64,000 bases of DNA from Anaspis maculata (GCA_949128115.1 OX421965.1:8312753-8376752); one strand, 5' to 3'; shown: positions 22,054-32,954, counted from the first letter of the stretch. A program made the numbers and translations. Notes: generated from the sequence alone by a model not told the origin.

Positions 22054-22948
22054 TAGGGTTACCATCTTCAAACCACACGAAAAGAGTACAGTGCGAGCGA
22101 AGCAAGCAAAATAGCGCCGCAGGCGAAAATTTTTCGGGAAAAGGGGCGTGATCAGTTAGTTTTGAATACGATGAAGACTTGAGGCGGATTCCCACTTGAA
22201 GATATTCGCAAAAAAATTCAGTGACACTCGTCAAATTCGAATTTTTGAAGGATTTACTGACTCTTCAAATTTGACAATTGATAATCAAAATCTTGCGATA
22301 TTTCCACATGAGAATCCACCGTTTCGCATGTATTGCATATTGTATAATGATTATGCATGATGTCGTCCCAATGTAGAACACAACGGAAAAGTGAAATATA
22401 AACAAAAATATAGTTGATAGAAATTCGAAAATTCCTCATATTCTTGGATTTTGGCCGCATGCGTGATTGCGTGCGAACGTGACAATAGGTACAGGGAGCT
22501 TTGGTTAGTGGTTACATTAAGGTGCGTTCAGTCAGCTTATTTAGCCGCAAGTTTTAATTTTAGTCGTAAGCGCTGCATCGCTTATTGGCTGTTCTGAGGG
22601 CGTTGCTGCGCTTGCGACTAAAATTAAAACTTGCGACTAAATAAGCTGACTGAACGCACCTTTACTGACAGTATTGACAGATATCAATATCACCAATATC
22701 GCACTGCACAGTAGTCACAGTCACAGCACTGGACTGAGATTATTGACTCAAGAATATACCTTATTTGTGGGGTCATTGATTATTTAACATTGTATGGTCT
22801 ATAGCAATAGAAGAAAAAATGGGAAAAATTCGTCCGGATAAACTAAAAAGAGTACATTTGGCTTCAAAATGGGAAAAGTGAGAGTACGCTACTCTTTTAC
22901 CTCAAAAAGAGTACCTGTACTCTTTAAAGAGTACGGTTGGTAACCCTA
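22054..22948. mobile_element. non-autonomous hAT element with TAGGGTTACCA ends
   Basis: Ends TAGGGTTACCATC and GGTTGGTAACCCTA are inverted. A perfect 8-bp duplication, GGTGGAAG, flanks it (22046-22053 and 22949-22956). The terminus resembles TAGGGTTGCCAGAT of the element at 6483-7400, so the two may be sister families. AGAGTAC motifs recur near both ends. It is 895 bp without a transposase, and a Harbinger-like MITE is inserted at 22520-22661. Confidence 0.85.
22520..22661. mobile_element. PIF/Harbinger-like MITE, copy 1
   Basis: Near-perfect foldback: AGGTGCGTTCAGTCAGCTTA and TAAGCTGACTGAACGCACCT, extending through AAAATTAAAAC blocks. TTA flanks both sides (22517-22519 and 22662-22664), fitting the 3-bp TWA target of PIF/Harbinger elements. 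A second copy at 26335-26501 has the same TTA flanks. It is 142 bp and non-coding. Confidence 0.8.
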
Positions 22949-23099
22949 GGTGGAAGGCTATTTGCTAGCTGTGTATACATGGTTGTATAACCAACTCTCT
23001 CACAATTTTTACTGCAGGGCACGTCATGTGATGCACACATTCATGATTTGCGCATCATTATTGAAACATTTTTCACCGTGAAAAAACTTCAAACAGTCA

Positions 23100-23650
23100 A
23101 AAAATGCGCATTACGTTATGATACTGCTACGAGCGACGATTCCCGTGCATTCTGGTAAACACGCGATATTTCTAGGCTCTTCCATGGGCGCAGTGTACAA
23201 ATGCGCGGAGCTCTGGACATTTCTAGAGTGTGCGTGGTGGCATTGAAATGCATGGAGACTCAAAAGCCTGATCAAGACATATCTGTCCATTTTGCGGCGG
23301 CGCCGGCTCTAGATCCCGGCAGAATTATGCGCGAGGTGTGTGGGATTGTTCGGGAGTCGCCTAGAAAATCGTATGCCGGGTCACTGTCGAGTTTGCTGGA
23401 AGATGATGGAAAGTTATCGGGAACACTAATCGGAGACCTATAAAAGGCATCAACCGTCAGCTCACGAGTAGTATTGAATTGGCATGCGAAGTGGTGGCGA
23501 GCGGATAAAAGCGATCGAAGTACCTGCGATATTTCCAGGTGGATAATTGTTGGCGTGTATTTATTGTAATACGCAGTAATAAACAGTGTGTGTTTTAAAA
23601 CGATCGTCTCAATTATATTCGAACCCGTACGCGAAATACGTAATACATTT
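23100..23650 (+). repeat. probable solo LTR
   Basis: The sequence has LTR-like architecture. There is a TATA box (CCTATAAAAGG at about 23440) and an initiator-like TCAGCTC about 25 bp later. AATAAA follows near 23578 and then GTGTGTTTTAAAACG. No internal retrotransposon region or second copy is in the window. Plausible limits are near TGATACTGC (about 23119) and AATACA (about 23648), but no target duplication was found. The 80-residue frame at 23201 is probably incidental. Confidence 0.4.
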
Positions 23651-23688
23651 TTTTTTATTTACTTGTTGAATCAACCGCTATGGGTTAT

Positions 23689-24009
23689 TGGCTACGTTTA
23701 CACCGTGGCGCGTGGCTTTGGTCCGCGACCTAAGCACTAAATTCGACCCAAATAAATTTAGTCTACGTGGTGTAAACGATCACGGACAAGGACTAAATTA
23801 GGACCAAGTAGCTTGGATCAGGTCTTCGGTTGGTCGTGGACCGACCTAAATTTGGTTTTCAAATTCATTCACTTATAGTTTATATTTTAAAATAGGTCGG
23901 CCGTGTTAGTCTACCTGTGTAAACGCTGGAAGAGAAAAATTCATTTAGGTGGAATTTGGGTCAGTGCTTGGGTCAGTCCAGTTTTAGTCCACCGGTGTAA
24001 ACGTAGCCA
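23689..24009. mobile_element. MITE with TGGCTACGTTTACACCG ends
   Basis: The ends TGGCTACGTTTACACCG and CGGTGTAAACGTAGCCA are a perfect 17-bp inverted repeat. Internal GTGTAAACG motifs recur. The length is 321 bp and it is non-coding. The flanks allow an ATT or TTA target of 3 bp, so a Harbinger-type origin is possible but unproven. Confidence 0.75.
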
Positions 24010-25145
24010 TTAGCAAAAAACTTAGTAGGTTGGTACTTTCCTATTATTCTATGCGGCGTGAGATGAGATGATACATATTATTATCTCTATTAAATCGGCT
24101 ATTTTTGAAGATATCGAAGTAAGTTAGTAGGTATTTGCTTCAATAAATGACATCCGAAATTATCAACAATGGGGTCTTATACCTACCACTTTTTTTCAAT
24201 TGTTCAAAAGAAAGCACAAACTGAGATCACTATACAATACAGGTATGAAAATATTTCGTCTCAAAAGTTCATACTTTTTCAGGATAAAATGTTGAACAGG
24301 GCAGCAACAGGTCGAGTTTTAACTGGAAAATTGATGACGTCAAAAACCTGTACCGCGCTTGCGCACTAGGTAGGTCATCTTGTCATGATATGATATGCAT
24401 TGACCTTGACCGTTGTTGTCAGGTTGTATCTGATAGGCAGTCTACAGTCCATGAATATTTACTAACTATAATTAAAAATCACGGAAAAACAGAACAACAC
24501 AATGCAGCATCTTTTTGTATATTCTGGAATTTAATTTATATACCTATCAGTACGGAACAATTACATTATCTGCTTGTGGTGGCAGTTCACAATGAAACTG
24601 GCAATTATGCATCGTAGAGCCACGAAGAATTTCTGGACAGTTTCCATGTCAAATTCTGTTCATTTTGTGTGGTTATTTGTCCACATGACGTCTCCGCCAG
24701 ACTTTGTGTGCGTCTCTTCGCGTGATCCCTGGTCTCTCCTGTTCTAGTTTTGCTGTTTTCCCCGGTTAACACGTGTCGTCCAAGTGATGTATTTTCAAGG
24801 GCTGCCCCAACATTTCCATTCCTACTTCTCCAAAAAATAACTACGCCTTCCCAAATGGTGACTGCTGAGAAATTAGGTGACTCACTCAAGTCTATGGTCA
24901 AAAGCTACGAAACAAAGTGTTGCACACCAATAGAAGGACGATGATTACGAGGTCCTTAGGCTTTTCCTTAGTTTATTGAAAAGTTATCCTTCGCGGAATT
25001 CAAATAAATGCACTTATACCAATTTATTGAAAGAAAATCTATTCTGTAGCATAGGTTTGAAAGAACTGGCACAAGATATACCGTAGGAAGAACATGAATC
25101 TACCTACATAAGGATTTTTATGCCTCCAGGCTCTTTTGAGCCATG
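24010..25145. other. unassigned
   Basis: A/T-rich DNA without a bounded element. A minus-strand frame of 98 codons at 24605-24901 shows no recognisable motif, and I do not treat it as a gene. Confidence 0.3.
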
Positions 25146-25165
25146 GGATGGAATTCTCACCTTTT

Positions 25166-25337
25166 GTAGGTTTGTTTTGTTTTTAGTTTGTTTTTCTCCT
25201 TATCGGCATTTCTCATACCATAGGAGTTGCTGCATTTTATTTGAAAGTAATTACACGCTGAAAAATTGCATTTTCACAGCACAACACCCAAACCTGCTAT
25301 GCCCGGGAATCGAACCCGGGAGCTCCACTTGCCGATC
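25166..25337 (-). mobile_element. 5'-truncated tRNA-derived SINE
   Basis: Read on the minus strand, it starts in an anticodon-stem-like region and continues into a perfect T-arm hairpin, CCCGGGTTCGATTCCCGGG (25304-25322), which contains the Pol III B-box GGTTCGATTCC. A non-tRNA body follows, ending in an A-rich tail (ACTAAAAACAAAACAAACC). Near-identical 20-bp flanks of the form GGATNGAATTCTNACCTTTT lie at about 25146-25165 and 25338-25357, consistent with a LINE-mobilised target duplication. No intact tRNA gene or A-box is present. Confidence 0.7.
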
Positions 25338-25357
25338 GGATAGAATTCTTACCTTTT

Positions 25358-26334
25358 TGATAACTCTGTTTACGTCGACTGGATCGATCGCCATCGTGCC
25401 AACATTTATTGAAACTGCACGAGAGGTCCGAATAGTAATTGTGCCAAATAACATTGCGGCATCAACATTATAAGATGTCCGTCCGTTATTATTCTTACGC
25501 CCTACCGCACAAATTTGTTCGCTATCTACCCACTGCAGAACGTTTTCACGTTCTTTCGACATTACATGTGTCCACGCGTCCCATTGCTTGGATGGACCGA
25601 ACATCAAGCATTCAAGCATCACATTGCGGCTCGGTGAGTTGGGCTGGTCTGGGGAGGTGGCATGTACAATGAGCCCAAAAGTGAAAATGCCCCCGCCCTT
25701 GAATTAGAAAGTGTGAAAAATACACAACGTACATTCAACCCTTAGACCGATGTTCAACCCAATCAATAAAGTACAATAACAGTAGAATAAATAGACTATA
25801 TTATTAAAAAGAACCATAACACGTTAAAATTCGTTCGTGCAATTCATTCATAGACACTATTAGGCTAGTTCAGTCTTATTTTAGTCTTAATGACGTTAAG
25901 TTCACAATACAAACGGCAATCCTTAAATCTACGAAGAAAAACCGAATAAAAAGAATGGTACCTAATAAAAAGTATCTCTCTAAGTACCAACTTGCATAAC
26001 ATGATACGTAACGTGAACAAGATTCTTATAAAAACCATGAAAATCTCTCATTCTAAACTTTCAAAGTATAATAATCAAGTTTACCCACCTGTAGGTTTCA
26101 TAATGATGAGTAAATATTGCTGAAATTAACTTAGTTGGTGCAAATTTGAATCATGAACTTGAACTGCAAACATTTACATGAACAAATGAACTGAAATTAA
26201 AACACAAGAATGATAATAAAATTAAAACGGCTTCAAGTTAGCATGCTGGCAGCACAGCAAGGAGCATTTTGGGTATACAATAGAAATATGCATGATAATT
26301 TTATAGGAACTTTTTTCAACCATAGCCCAGCTTA
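25358..26334. other. unassigned
   Basis: No gene or repeat is supportable. Composition is A/T-rich and free of long inverted repeats, so this may be unique host DNA. Confidence 0.3.
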
Positions 26335-26501
26335 AGGTGCGTTCAGTCAGCTTATTTAGCTGCAAGTTTTAGTTTTAGTCGTAAGCGCAGCGATGCTCAT
26401 TGGGCTGTCATGAACCAGCCTCCTCAGATCAGCCAATAAGCGATGCTGCGCTTACGACTAAAATTAAAACTTGCAGCTAAATAAGCTGACTGAACGCACC
26501 T
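26335..26501. mobile_element. PIF/Harbinger-like MITE, copy 2
   Basis: Same ends as the copy at 22520-22661 (AGGTGCGTTCAGTCAGC and GCTGACTGAACGCACCT), with TTA on both sides (26332-26334 and 26502-26504). The arms pair almost perfectly through TAGTCGTAAGCGC and GCGCTTACGACTA. The core differs from copy 1, which is typical of an amplified MITE family. Confidence 0.82.
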
Positions 26502-27335
26502 TTAATGAAATTAAATCAAACTTATCGGACTGATTTTATCCGTATTATTATTGTGCGGACTAGGCGAGTTTCGTTGACTTGAAATGGAAATGTACAGGGG
26601 GTGTTCGCGCGAGATGGTAGGTACTCCACAACTAAATGCTTCCTCTTTGAGATACATATTTTGAAAAATCAAAAATTATTCCTTGATAATTTTTTTTGCA
26701 GTTTTCGAATATGTTCATCACAATTTTCTACATTTCATAATATACAGGGTGTTGTAAAGAAAAACGCTGCGACGCCTGTATTGAATTGTAGTCTATGCAG
26801 TTTTTCATGCTGGTTATGAAAATGTATGACACTTGTGAGATTTCCCTCAAAACTTCAAAAAAAACACGTTGGGTGGTTCTACGTTCTAGATTTTTCAATT
26901 AAGAGGGGGAGAATGGCATCTCCCGTATATCTTTTCATAATTAGATTTGTCTTTTTTATACTCTATAAATCCGTTTAGTTTTTGCAATTCGCTTAAGCCG
27001 CTCAGAAGATATTAATTTTTTTCAAAAAAAAAGCGTTGACAGACAATGTTCAAAAAATTTCAGGGGACTTGATTTTTGGGATATCAAGTTGTGACTTTCG
27101 CCTGTGTCTAAATATCTGCTCGAGTATCTTTCAGATCGTCTATTTGCACTGTGGCATCACTTTCCTTTGACACGTTAATTTTGAGAAACTGTGAAGGGCC
27201 ATATAGCTTGATTTTTTCGAATGACAACCCCTGTATTTTATCACTTATTCATATTCAGCGTCTCATTTTACGTCTTCTCAAACTAGAGGAGATAATTCGG
27301 ATTCTCTGAAGAATGCACGTTCGCGTCGATGCCGA

Positions 27336-27430
27336 CTTAGCGTGCCATGAAAAAGAAAAGCGTCTGGTGCAACTTTGAATTTGGTATGTCAGATTTCATC
27401 AGACGCTGTTAGTTTTCACGGCACGCTAAG
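27336..27430. mobile_element. small foldback with CTTAGCGTGCC ends
   Basis: CTTAGCGTGCCATGAAAA pairs with TTTTCACGGCACGCTAAG, and AGCGTCTG with CAGACGCT inside. It is 95 bp and non-coding. Confidence 0.7.
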
Positions 27431-27440
27431 TAAATACAGA

Positions 27441-27583
27441 GCGATTAAATACTCAATTGCTCAAGTTGACGTACGATGCTCAACTTTTCCCCAAACACGC
27501 GTTCATGATTCGCCCGTTTGGGGAAAAATTGAGCATCGTACGCCAACTTGATCAATCAAGTGTTTGATCCTCGGTTTGATCGC
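27441..27583. mobile_element. small foldback with GCGATTAAATACT end
   Basis: The inner arms TACGATGCTCAACTTTTCCC and GGGAAAAATTGAGCATCGTA pair closely. The outer arms GCGATTAAA and TTTGATCGC pair loosely. It directly follows the preceding small foldback. It is non-coding. Confidence 0.7.
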
Positions 27584-27837
27584 TTGTTATCGATGAAATC
27601 TGTATGAATTTTTCAGAAAATTTGAATCATCTTCCAAACTATCAACTTTTGGGAAGAAAAAAACATGCGAATTGAAAAAGATATAAGACGCTGGAAAACT
27701 ACAAACAAAATTATCATGGCTCAGTTTTTGATCTTTCTAAATAACTCGAAGGGGAAGGATTTATTGGGAGGGGGTCCATCTCGCGTGAACTTATAACTTT
27801 TTAATTTTAAGCACACAAATTAATAAATATCGTAATA

Positions 27838-29075
27838 TACAGGGTGATTCACCACCAAATGGACATAGCCTGAGGGTAGGTCCAGTTTCTCCAGGCAAAC
27901 CAGGATCTGGCTTTGGAAATTTTCTAACGCTGTTCGTTTTGAAGTTACAAGGTGATTCATGTATTTTGTCGATTTTTTTAAATAAGCCATATCTTTAGAA
28001 CGATCCAATGGATTCGATTGAAATTTTGTGAGTCAACTCTACTATTGATAATTGACACATCGCCTAATCAAGTAGTTCGAAATTTCCAGGGCCAGCCTTG
28101 ATAAAAAAAACTTCAAAGTTAGTTTTTTTTTCTAAAAAGACGTTCTGTATGTATATTTTTCCAAATTTATTTTCACATTCAGAAACTACATAAAACATGC
28201 TATAAGTATCGCAAAAAAAATTGCTTGGCACCATTGAGCTGTCAATAAAATTGTGATAATCCTGAAAATTTTCAAGGTTAGGATTTTTTGTGAATGGATT
28301 CTTTGAAATATTTGCAGATGATCTATCATGGCCTTAAATTTCAGCCGTTTCGTCAAAAAAAAAAAAATTAAACGTTTTCCAGTAACTAACTAGTTACGAG
28401 CAACAAAAAATTTCATTAAAATTTTTGAAAAATTCATGTCACGCCCCTCAATTTCAGCTCAATGTGACATAGAAGTGAAGTTGAGGGACGTAACAATTTT
28501 TTTTTAAATTCTGATGAAAATTTTTTTGCTACCGAAAAAACGTGAGAAATTTTTTTTCAATTTTTTTGACGAAACGGCTGAAATTCAAGGTCATAATAGA
28601 CCATTTGCAAATATTTGGAATTATTATTTACAAAAAATCCTAACCTCAAAAATTTTCAGGATCATCAAAATTTTATTGACAGCTCAATGGTGCCTAGCAA
28701 TTTTTTTTGCGATATCATCAGCATGTTTCATGTGGTTTCTGGATATGGAAATGAATTTTGAAAAATATGCATACAGAATGGTTTTTTTTGGAAAAAGCTT
28801 TGAAGTTTTTTTTTCAAAGCCGGCCCTGGAAATTTTGAACTGTTTGATAGGGCGATGTGTCAGCTATCAATAGAAGAATTAACTCACAAAATTTCAATCG
28901 AATCCATCTAGTCGTCCTGAAGATACAGCTTGTCAAAAAATTCTACGAAATACATGAATCACCCTGTAGCTTCGGAACGAACAACTTTATAGAAATTTCA
29001 AAACCAGATCCTGGTTCGCCTGGGGAACTGGACCTATCCTCAAGCTATATCCATTTGGTGGTGAATCACCCTGTA
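27838..29075. mobile_element. 1.24-kb palindromic foldback with TACAGGGTGATTCACC ends
   Basis: The left arm TACAGGGTGATTCACCACCA is the inverse of TGGTGGTGAATCACCCTGTA on the right. Pairing continues over most of the element (CAGGATCTGG/CCAGATCCTGG, TTCATGTATTTTGTCGA/AATACATGAATCACC-type blocks). The centre is near 28460. No coding frame is convincing. Truncated relatives lie at 2813-2975 and 11845-12002. The TA next to each end suits a TA target. Confidence 0.8.
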
Positions 29076-29200
29076 TAGGGTATCACAATAACAATAGGTG
29101 CGCACTCCTATAATTTTCAATGTACTGACCTAGACACTTGAAATTTGGAGGTAGGTAGCATATCGCATTATAAAACGATTTATAATCACATATTAACATA

Positions 29201-29360
29201 GAAACAAAAACCAAAAATGTTGAAGAAAGTTAATGTTTTGTTGACAATGAGTTTGTCAAAAATTGGGTAACTGGGAAGGCATGCGGCGCTATCCAATTTT
29301 CAACAAACTGTGTCAGCGTTACGGAATTTTAAACTTTCTCAACATTTTTGGTTTTGTTTC
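29201..29360. mobile_element. foldback MITE with GAAACAAAAACC ends
   Basis: The ends GAAACAAAAACCAAAAATGT and ACATTTTTGGTTTTGTTTC pair almost perfectly. Pairing continues into TTGAAGAAAGTT and AACTTTCTCAA. It is 160 bp and non-coding. Confidence 0.75.
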
Positions 29361-30021
29361 TGCGAGACGTACATTTTACTTTGTTCCGACTGCTTAGTTG
29401 CTGCAAATCGCGCCACCAGAAAAGTCTGCGAGAAATAATACCGAGCCAGCAGTTTGGGCAGGGATCAGGCTGTGCTCGGGTCCCATTTGTGTATAATGCA
29501 CCAGTTTGACGAACTTTAGTAGTACTGAACACACATTTCTCCTTGAGCAAATCGCATGTCGAATTCCAATTTTCAATTTAAAAAAACGCCTCAAAAACCC
29601 GTTATTATAATCTACTTTTTCAGTCACAGCCCTTCTGTCAAAAAACTTGCTGAATCATTTTTGGTAATATGCTTCTCCGAATTTCAAATATCTCAATCAA
29701 TAAATTGAACAAAAAATGTAAGGTGCACACTGGGTAGGTATCACTCTTATTATATTTATAGAAGGATTTTTTTTTGTTGAAACAAAATCAATTCTCAATT
29801 TGAAGCAAAAATAAAAATTGGATATCTGAACGAATAACCTGAACTGAAATTGAAACGCGCGCATAAGAATTCCTGACCTCCGTAACAAAATTAACTTTAA
29901 AATCGACTTGTTCAATTCAGAAGTGGAATAGCTTTCGACTGCCACAGCCAATTTCAATTATTCTAGTTTACCCAGCAGTTCTCGAAAGTTATTTCGTTTT
30001 GAGCTAAATTCCAGACCAAGT
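29361..30021. other. 3' flank of the LRR gene, otherwise unassigned
   Basis: This lies downstream of the minus-strand LRR gene and probably includes its 3' UTR. I see no clear AATAAA on the minus strand close to the stop, and no bounded repeat. Confidence 0.35.
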
Positions 30022-31500
30022 TCATTCCGTTGCGCAGTTCAAATGAAGTTGAACATCACAGAATATCCAGTCTTCGTCCGGATCAGGAGGAAAAGCAAAT
30101 CTTTCGTATATTTTTGGTTGGTATTTCATCAACGGTTCTAGCGCCTCCCATTCATCATCCGATGGCGAAACGTCTGGATGTCTTTCGATTTGTTTCTTTC
30201 CGATTGTTTGAAGCTCTTCATCCCAGTTTTCGTTGTCTTTGAAATACTGAATGCTTTCATTATCTCTGTTGTTCATAGACGTTTCACAGTCTTCAAAGCT
30301 CAGAGATGACAGAGTCGATGACGAACTCGACTCCCAGCAGTTTTCAACATTACGAGAGCCATCCGACCTGCCATCGAGCCCAGTCATCTGCCGGAGCTGC
30401 GTTTTTCTCTCCAAATACTGAGGGTGCCATTCTACCGAAGCGGTGTCCATGAAATTCTGCTCCAAATCAATAAACGGCGGCAAACCGTGATCGAACTGCG
30501 GAAAAACGTCCATACGATTGTCGTACAAATCCAAGACTTCCAGCTTGGAACCGAACTTCGGAACGGTATCTATGAGGTTGCAGGGTGCTTTCAAAACGCG
30601 CAAAGCTTCTAGCATGCAGAGCTCTTGCGGCAGCGCCGACAAGCAGTTGTGGGAAACGTCCAGAGCTCGAAGCCTGGTCAGGTACTTGACGTCGGGGCCG
30701 ATGACGAAAATGTCGCAGCCGGCCAAGTGAAGCTCGACCAACCGATCGTTCCAGTACAAATCGCAAGGAATCATCGTCAAAGACAGATGGTTCAGATGCA
30801 GCACTTGCAACTCCTCGGCGAAAAAATTCGATATAAACGCGTCGAGGTCCTTGAAACTGTTTGCTCGCGTGTCTTCCGCATGAACAGCCAAGTTACCAAT
30901 CACCAGCTTCTTCAGCTTGGTCAGCTGGACCAGAAAACTAAAGTCCTCATCTAGAAGCATGCAACTGGCCAACTCCAGCGTTTCCACATTCAGCTTGTGC
31001 ATGGGCAATCGGAACTGCCTCATTTTGTTGTCGGTGTAAACAATGTCGGTGAGGTTGGGCGCCTGCCCCATGGAAATCCACTGCGGAAAATTGTAAATTT
31101 GATTGTGGCTCACCGCCAGCCTCCTGAGAGTCGGGCAGCAGGCCGGTTCGATGTCGAAATTCTCCAGCATGTTGTGCGACAAATCCAAATGCTCGAGGGT
31201 TTCGAGGCCCGTGTACAGGCAAATCGGGACGACTCTCAGGTCGTTGTGCGACAGCTTCAGCTCCTTCAGCTTCAGCGTTTTAATGCAAGCGGGCACTTCC
31301 TGCAGATTGCAATGGCTCAGTTCCAGCTTAGCGATCGTGGCGACGAGGTTCACGCCGTTGCCGCCGAAGGGGTCTTTGGAGAGAAGGCGCTTGGCGAGCT
31401 TCAGCAAAGTGTTTTTTTCCGGCTCGTTTTCATCTGAAACTATCGCAGAAAGTGACGAGAAGTGAAGTGTTTGCTTCGTACCTTCCATTATTCCTGGCAT
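30022..31500 (-). CDS. intronless leucine-rich-repeat protein
   Basis: A single uninterrupted frame of 492 codons. Residues about 50-350 are leucine-rich repeats with the LxxLxLSxNxL pattern (LKELKLSHNDLRVVP, LEHLDLSHNML, LRRLAVSHNQI, LRALDVSHNCL, LEVLDLYDNRM). The consensus with a short 22-24-residue period is that of intracellular LRR proteins. The C-terminal third is not repetitive. It has a serine block (SSSSSTLSSLSFED) and an acidic stretch, and ends in a conserved-looking EALEPLMKYQPKIYERF segment. There is no signal peptide or membrane helix, so a soluble intracellular scaffold is likely. The first ATG (MPGIMEGT) is used; a second, four codons on, is equally possible. I do not recognise the orthologue. 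A retrogene origin is possible because no intron is seen. Confidence 0.85.
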   Translation of the reverse strand: MPGIMEGTKQTLHFSSLSAIVSDENEPEKNTLLKLAKRLLSKDPFGGNGVNLVATIAKLELSHCNLQEVPACIKTLKLKELKLSHNDLRVVPICLYTGLETLEHLDLSHNMLENFDIEPACCPTLRRLAVSHNQIYNFPQWISMGQAPNLTDIVYTDNKMRQFRLPMHKLNVETLELASCMLLDEDFSFLVQLTKLKKLVIGNLAVHAEDTRANSFKDLDAFISNFFAEELQVLHLNHLSLTMIPCDLYWNDRLVELHLAGCDIFVIGPDVKYLTRLRALDVSHNCLSALPQELCMLEALRVLKAPCNLIDTVPKFGSKLEVLDLYDNRMDVFPQFDHGLPPFIDLEQNFMDTASVEWHPQYLERKTQLRQMTGLDGRSDGSRNVENCWESSSSSTLSSLSFEDCETSMNNRDNESIQYFKDNENWDEELQTIGKKQIERHPDVSPSDDEWEALEPLMKYQPKIYERFAFPPDPDEDWIFCDVQLHLNCATE

Positions 31501-31673
31501 TTTTCATTGATTTGAAAAGAATCCAACTCTTGTTTTTTAGGTTACCTGTGGATTACATAAACAAAAAAACAAAACGCACGTCCTTGACCCTTGAATGACA
31601 TTTGAATGATGACAGGCAGACAGACGACAGACAGATCCGTCATTTTAGTCGAGTTTTCGCGACGACAATAGTA
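31501..31673 (-). promoter_or_regulatory. 5' leader and probable promoter of the LRR gene
   Basis: Only about 170 bp separate the start codon from a foldback element. The interval has ACAGACGACAGACAGAT repeats and GTCGCGAAAACTC, but no TATA box. If this is the promoter, the adjacent foldback inserted just upstream of it. Confidence 0.3.
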
Positions 31674-32562
31674 TACAGGGTATCCGTTTTTCAGAGTCGG
31701 TTAAATTAGAAAAAAAGTTGCGAATTTTCATGACGATCAATGATCCAAAAAGATATTTGACTTGTCAGTTTTAGTTTCCGAGATATCAAGAAAAAACAGA
31801 AATTTGTAATTTTTGTTTTTATTTTTCATTTGGAAAACGGTTGAAGGTAGCTTTTTCTAATTAAAACATTGTGAAGGCACTTTTCTAAGGAGAATTCAAT
31901 GTTGCCAAAATTTTCATTCTAGCTTTCAAAATAACCGAGATATGACATTCAACTTTTTTTTCTCTTATGGGCGTCATATATTGGATTTTGACATTTTTTG
32001 ATACAGTATTTTTTTCTGGTTACAACGATGTGTCACATGCCACTGTTAAATTCATGCTTTTGAGCAACAAATTTATTTTTATTTTTCCAAGAGTGCTTTG
32101 GAAACAAAATCAGCACCGACAATAAAAAAAAACGTAAATGTTGAGCATTTATTCATTAATGACATGTGGCACATCGTTGTAACCAGAAAAGAGTACCGTA
32201 TTCAAAAATATCAAAATCCAATATGGCGCCCATTAAAGAAAAAAGTTGAATGTCGTATATCTCGGTTGCTTTGAAAGCTAGAATAAAGATTTTGGCAGCT
32301 TTGGATTTCCCTTGAAAAAGTGCCCTGACAATGTCTAGATTAGAAAAGGCCACCTTCAACCGTTTGTTGGATAAAAAATAAAAACAAAAATTCGAATTCC
32401 TGCTTTTCACGATATCTCAGAAACGAAAATCGATACGTCAAATTTCTTTTTGGATCCTTGATCGTCATAACAATGCGCAACTTTTTCCTAATTTAACCGA
32501 CTTTGTATCTTCCAAGATAAGCGAGATACCCATGCTTAGTCTCGAAAAACGGACACCCTGTA
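31674..32562. mobile_element. palindromic foldback with TACAGGGTATCCGTTTTT ends
   Basis: The left end TACAGGGTATCCGTTTTTC is the inverse of GAAAAACGGACACCCTGTA apart from few mismatches. The arms pair over about 400 bp each (GGTTAAATTAGAAAAAAAGT with CTTTTTCCTAATTTAACC; CATATTGGATTTTG-type blocks near the centre). There is no protein. A one-armed relative lies at 59987-60307, where a gypsy element has cut it. Confidence 0.8.
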
Positions 32563-32677
32563 TTACATACCGAGACGGGAAATACATCATTACTGCTGAG
32601 GGCACAGAGAGCCTCCACTCCTCCAGTCTAAAAGTCTTTTACTCACACTATGGTAATTGATTCATTACATACCTATA

Positions 32678-32954
32678 TGCCGATCACGTTTTAAATTCAG
32701 CAGAATTTAAAACGCGGTTGGCCATGTTGCCTAGAGTGTAACGGACGCTTATAGACCAAGTTGCGCGAAAACGGGCTGAGCTCAAAGAGGTTAGAAAATT
32801 TTGACAAGAAATGCCAGTTTTGGCGTCTCCTTGCATCATATTCGCTGCCCTGTTGCCTTGGCCGTTGTTTGTCATGATGTCAGGTGAGTGTCATAGTTGT
32901 TTACATTCCTGGAAAAATTTCATTAAAGTGTTCTGCCCCCGGTTCTGCCATTGC
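32678..32954 (+). repeat. 277-bp unit U, left copy
   Basis: The unit runs from TGCCGATCACG to GCCATTGC with TATA on both sides. The same 277 bp, inverted, sits at 35163-35439, again between TATA tetramers. Its first bases nearly match the terminus of the large palindrome that follows (TGCCGATCAGC). Near its left end it contains a hairpin, GTTTTAAATTC-AGCA-GAATTTAAAAC. Confidence 0.85.

Larger units (their letters stand above)
26593..27795. mobile_element. diverged foldback element with TACAGGGGGTGTTCGCG end
   Basis: The left end TACAGGGGGTGTTCGCGCGA, then GATGG, is answered on the right by CCATCTCGCGTGAACTTATA. Inner blocks such as GATAATTTT and AAAATTATC also pair. The arms are short and eroded. 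Two tighter foldbacks lie inside (27336-27430 and 27441-27583). A second TACAGGGTGTTG end at 26750 suggests more than one insertion. Confidence 0.5.

Noticed and set aside
23201..23443. 80-residue plus-strand ORF
   Set aside because: It ends at a TATA box in an LTR-like unit and has no recognisable motif.
24605..24901. 98-residue minus-strand ORF
   Set aside because: No motif, no splice or promoter context, and composition similar to its surroundings.
25290..25345. tRNA gene
   Set aside because: Only the T-arm and B-box are intact. The D-arm, A-box and acceptor pairing are missing, and flanking repeats show a retroposed SINE.
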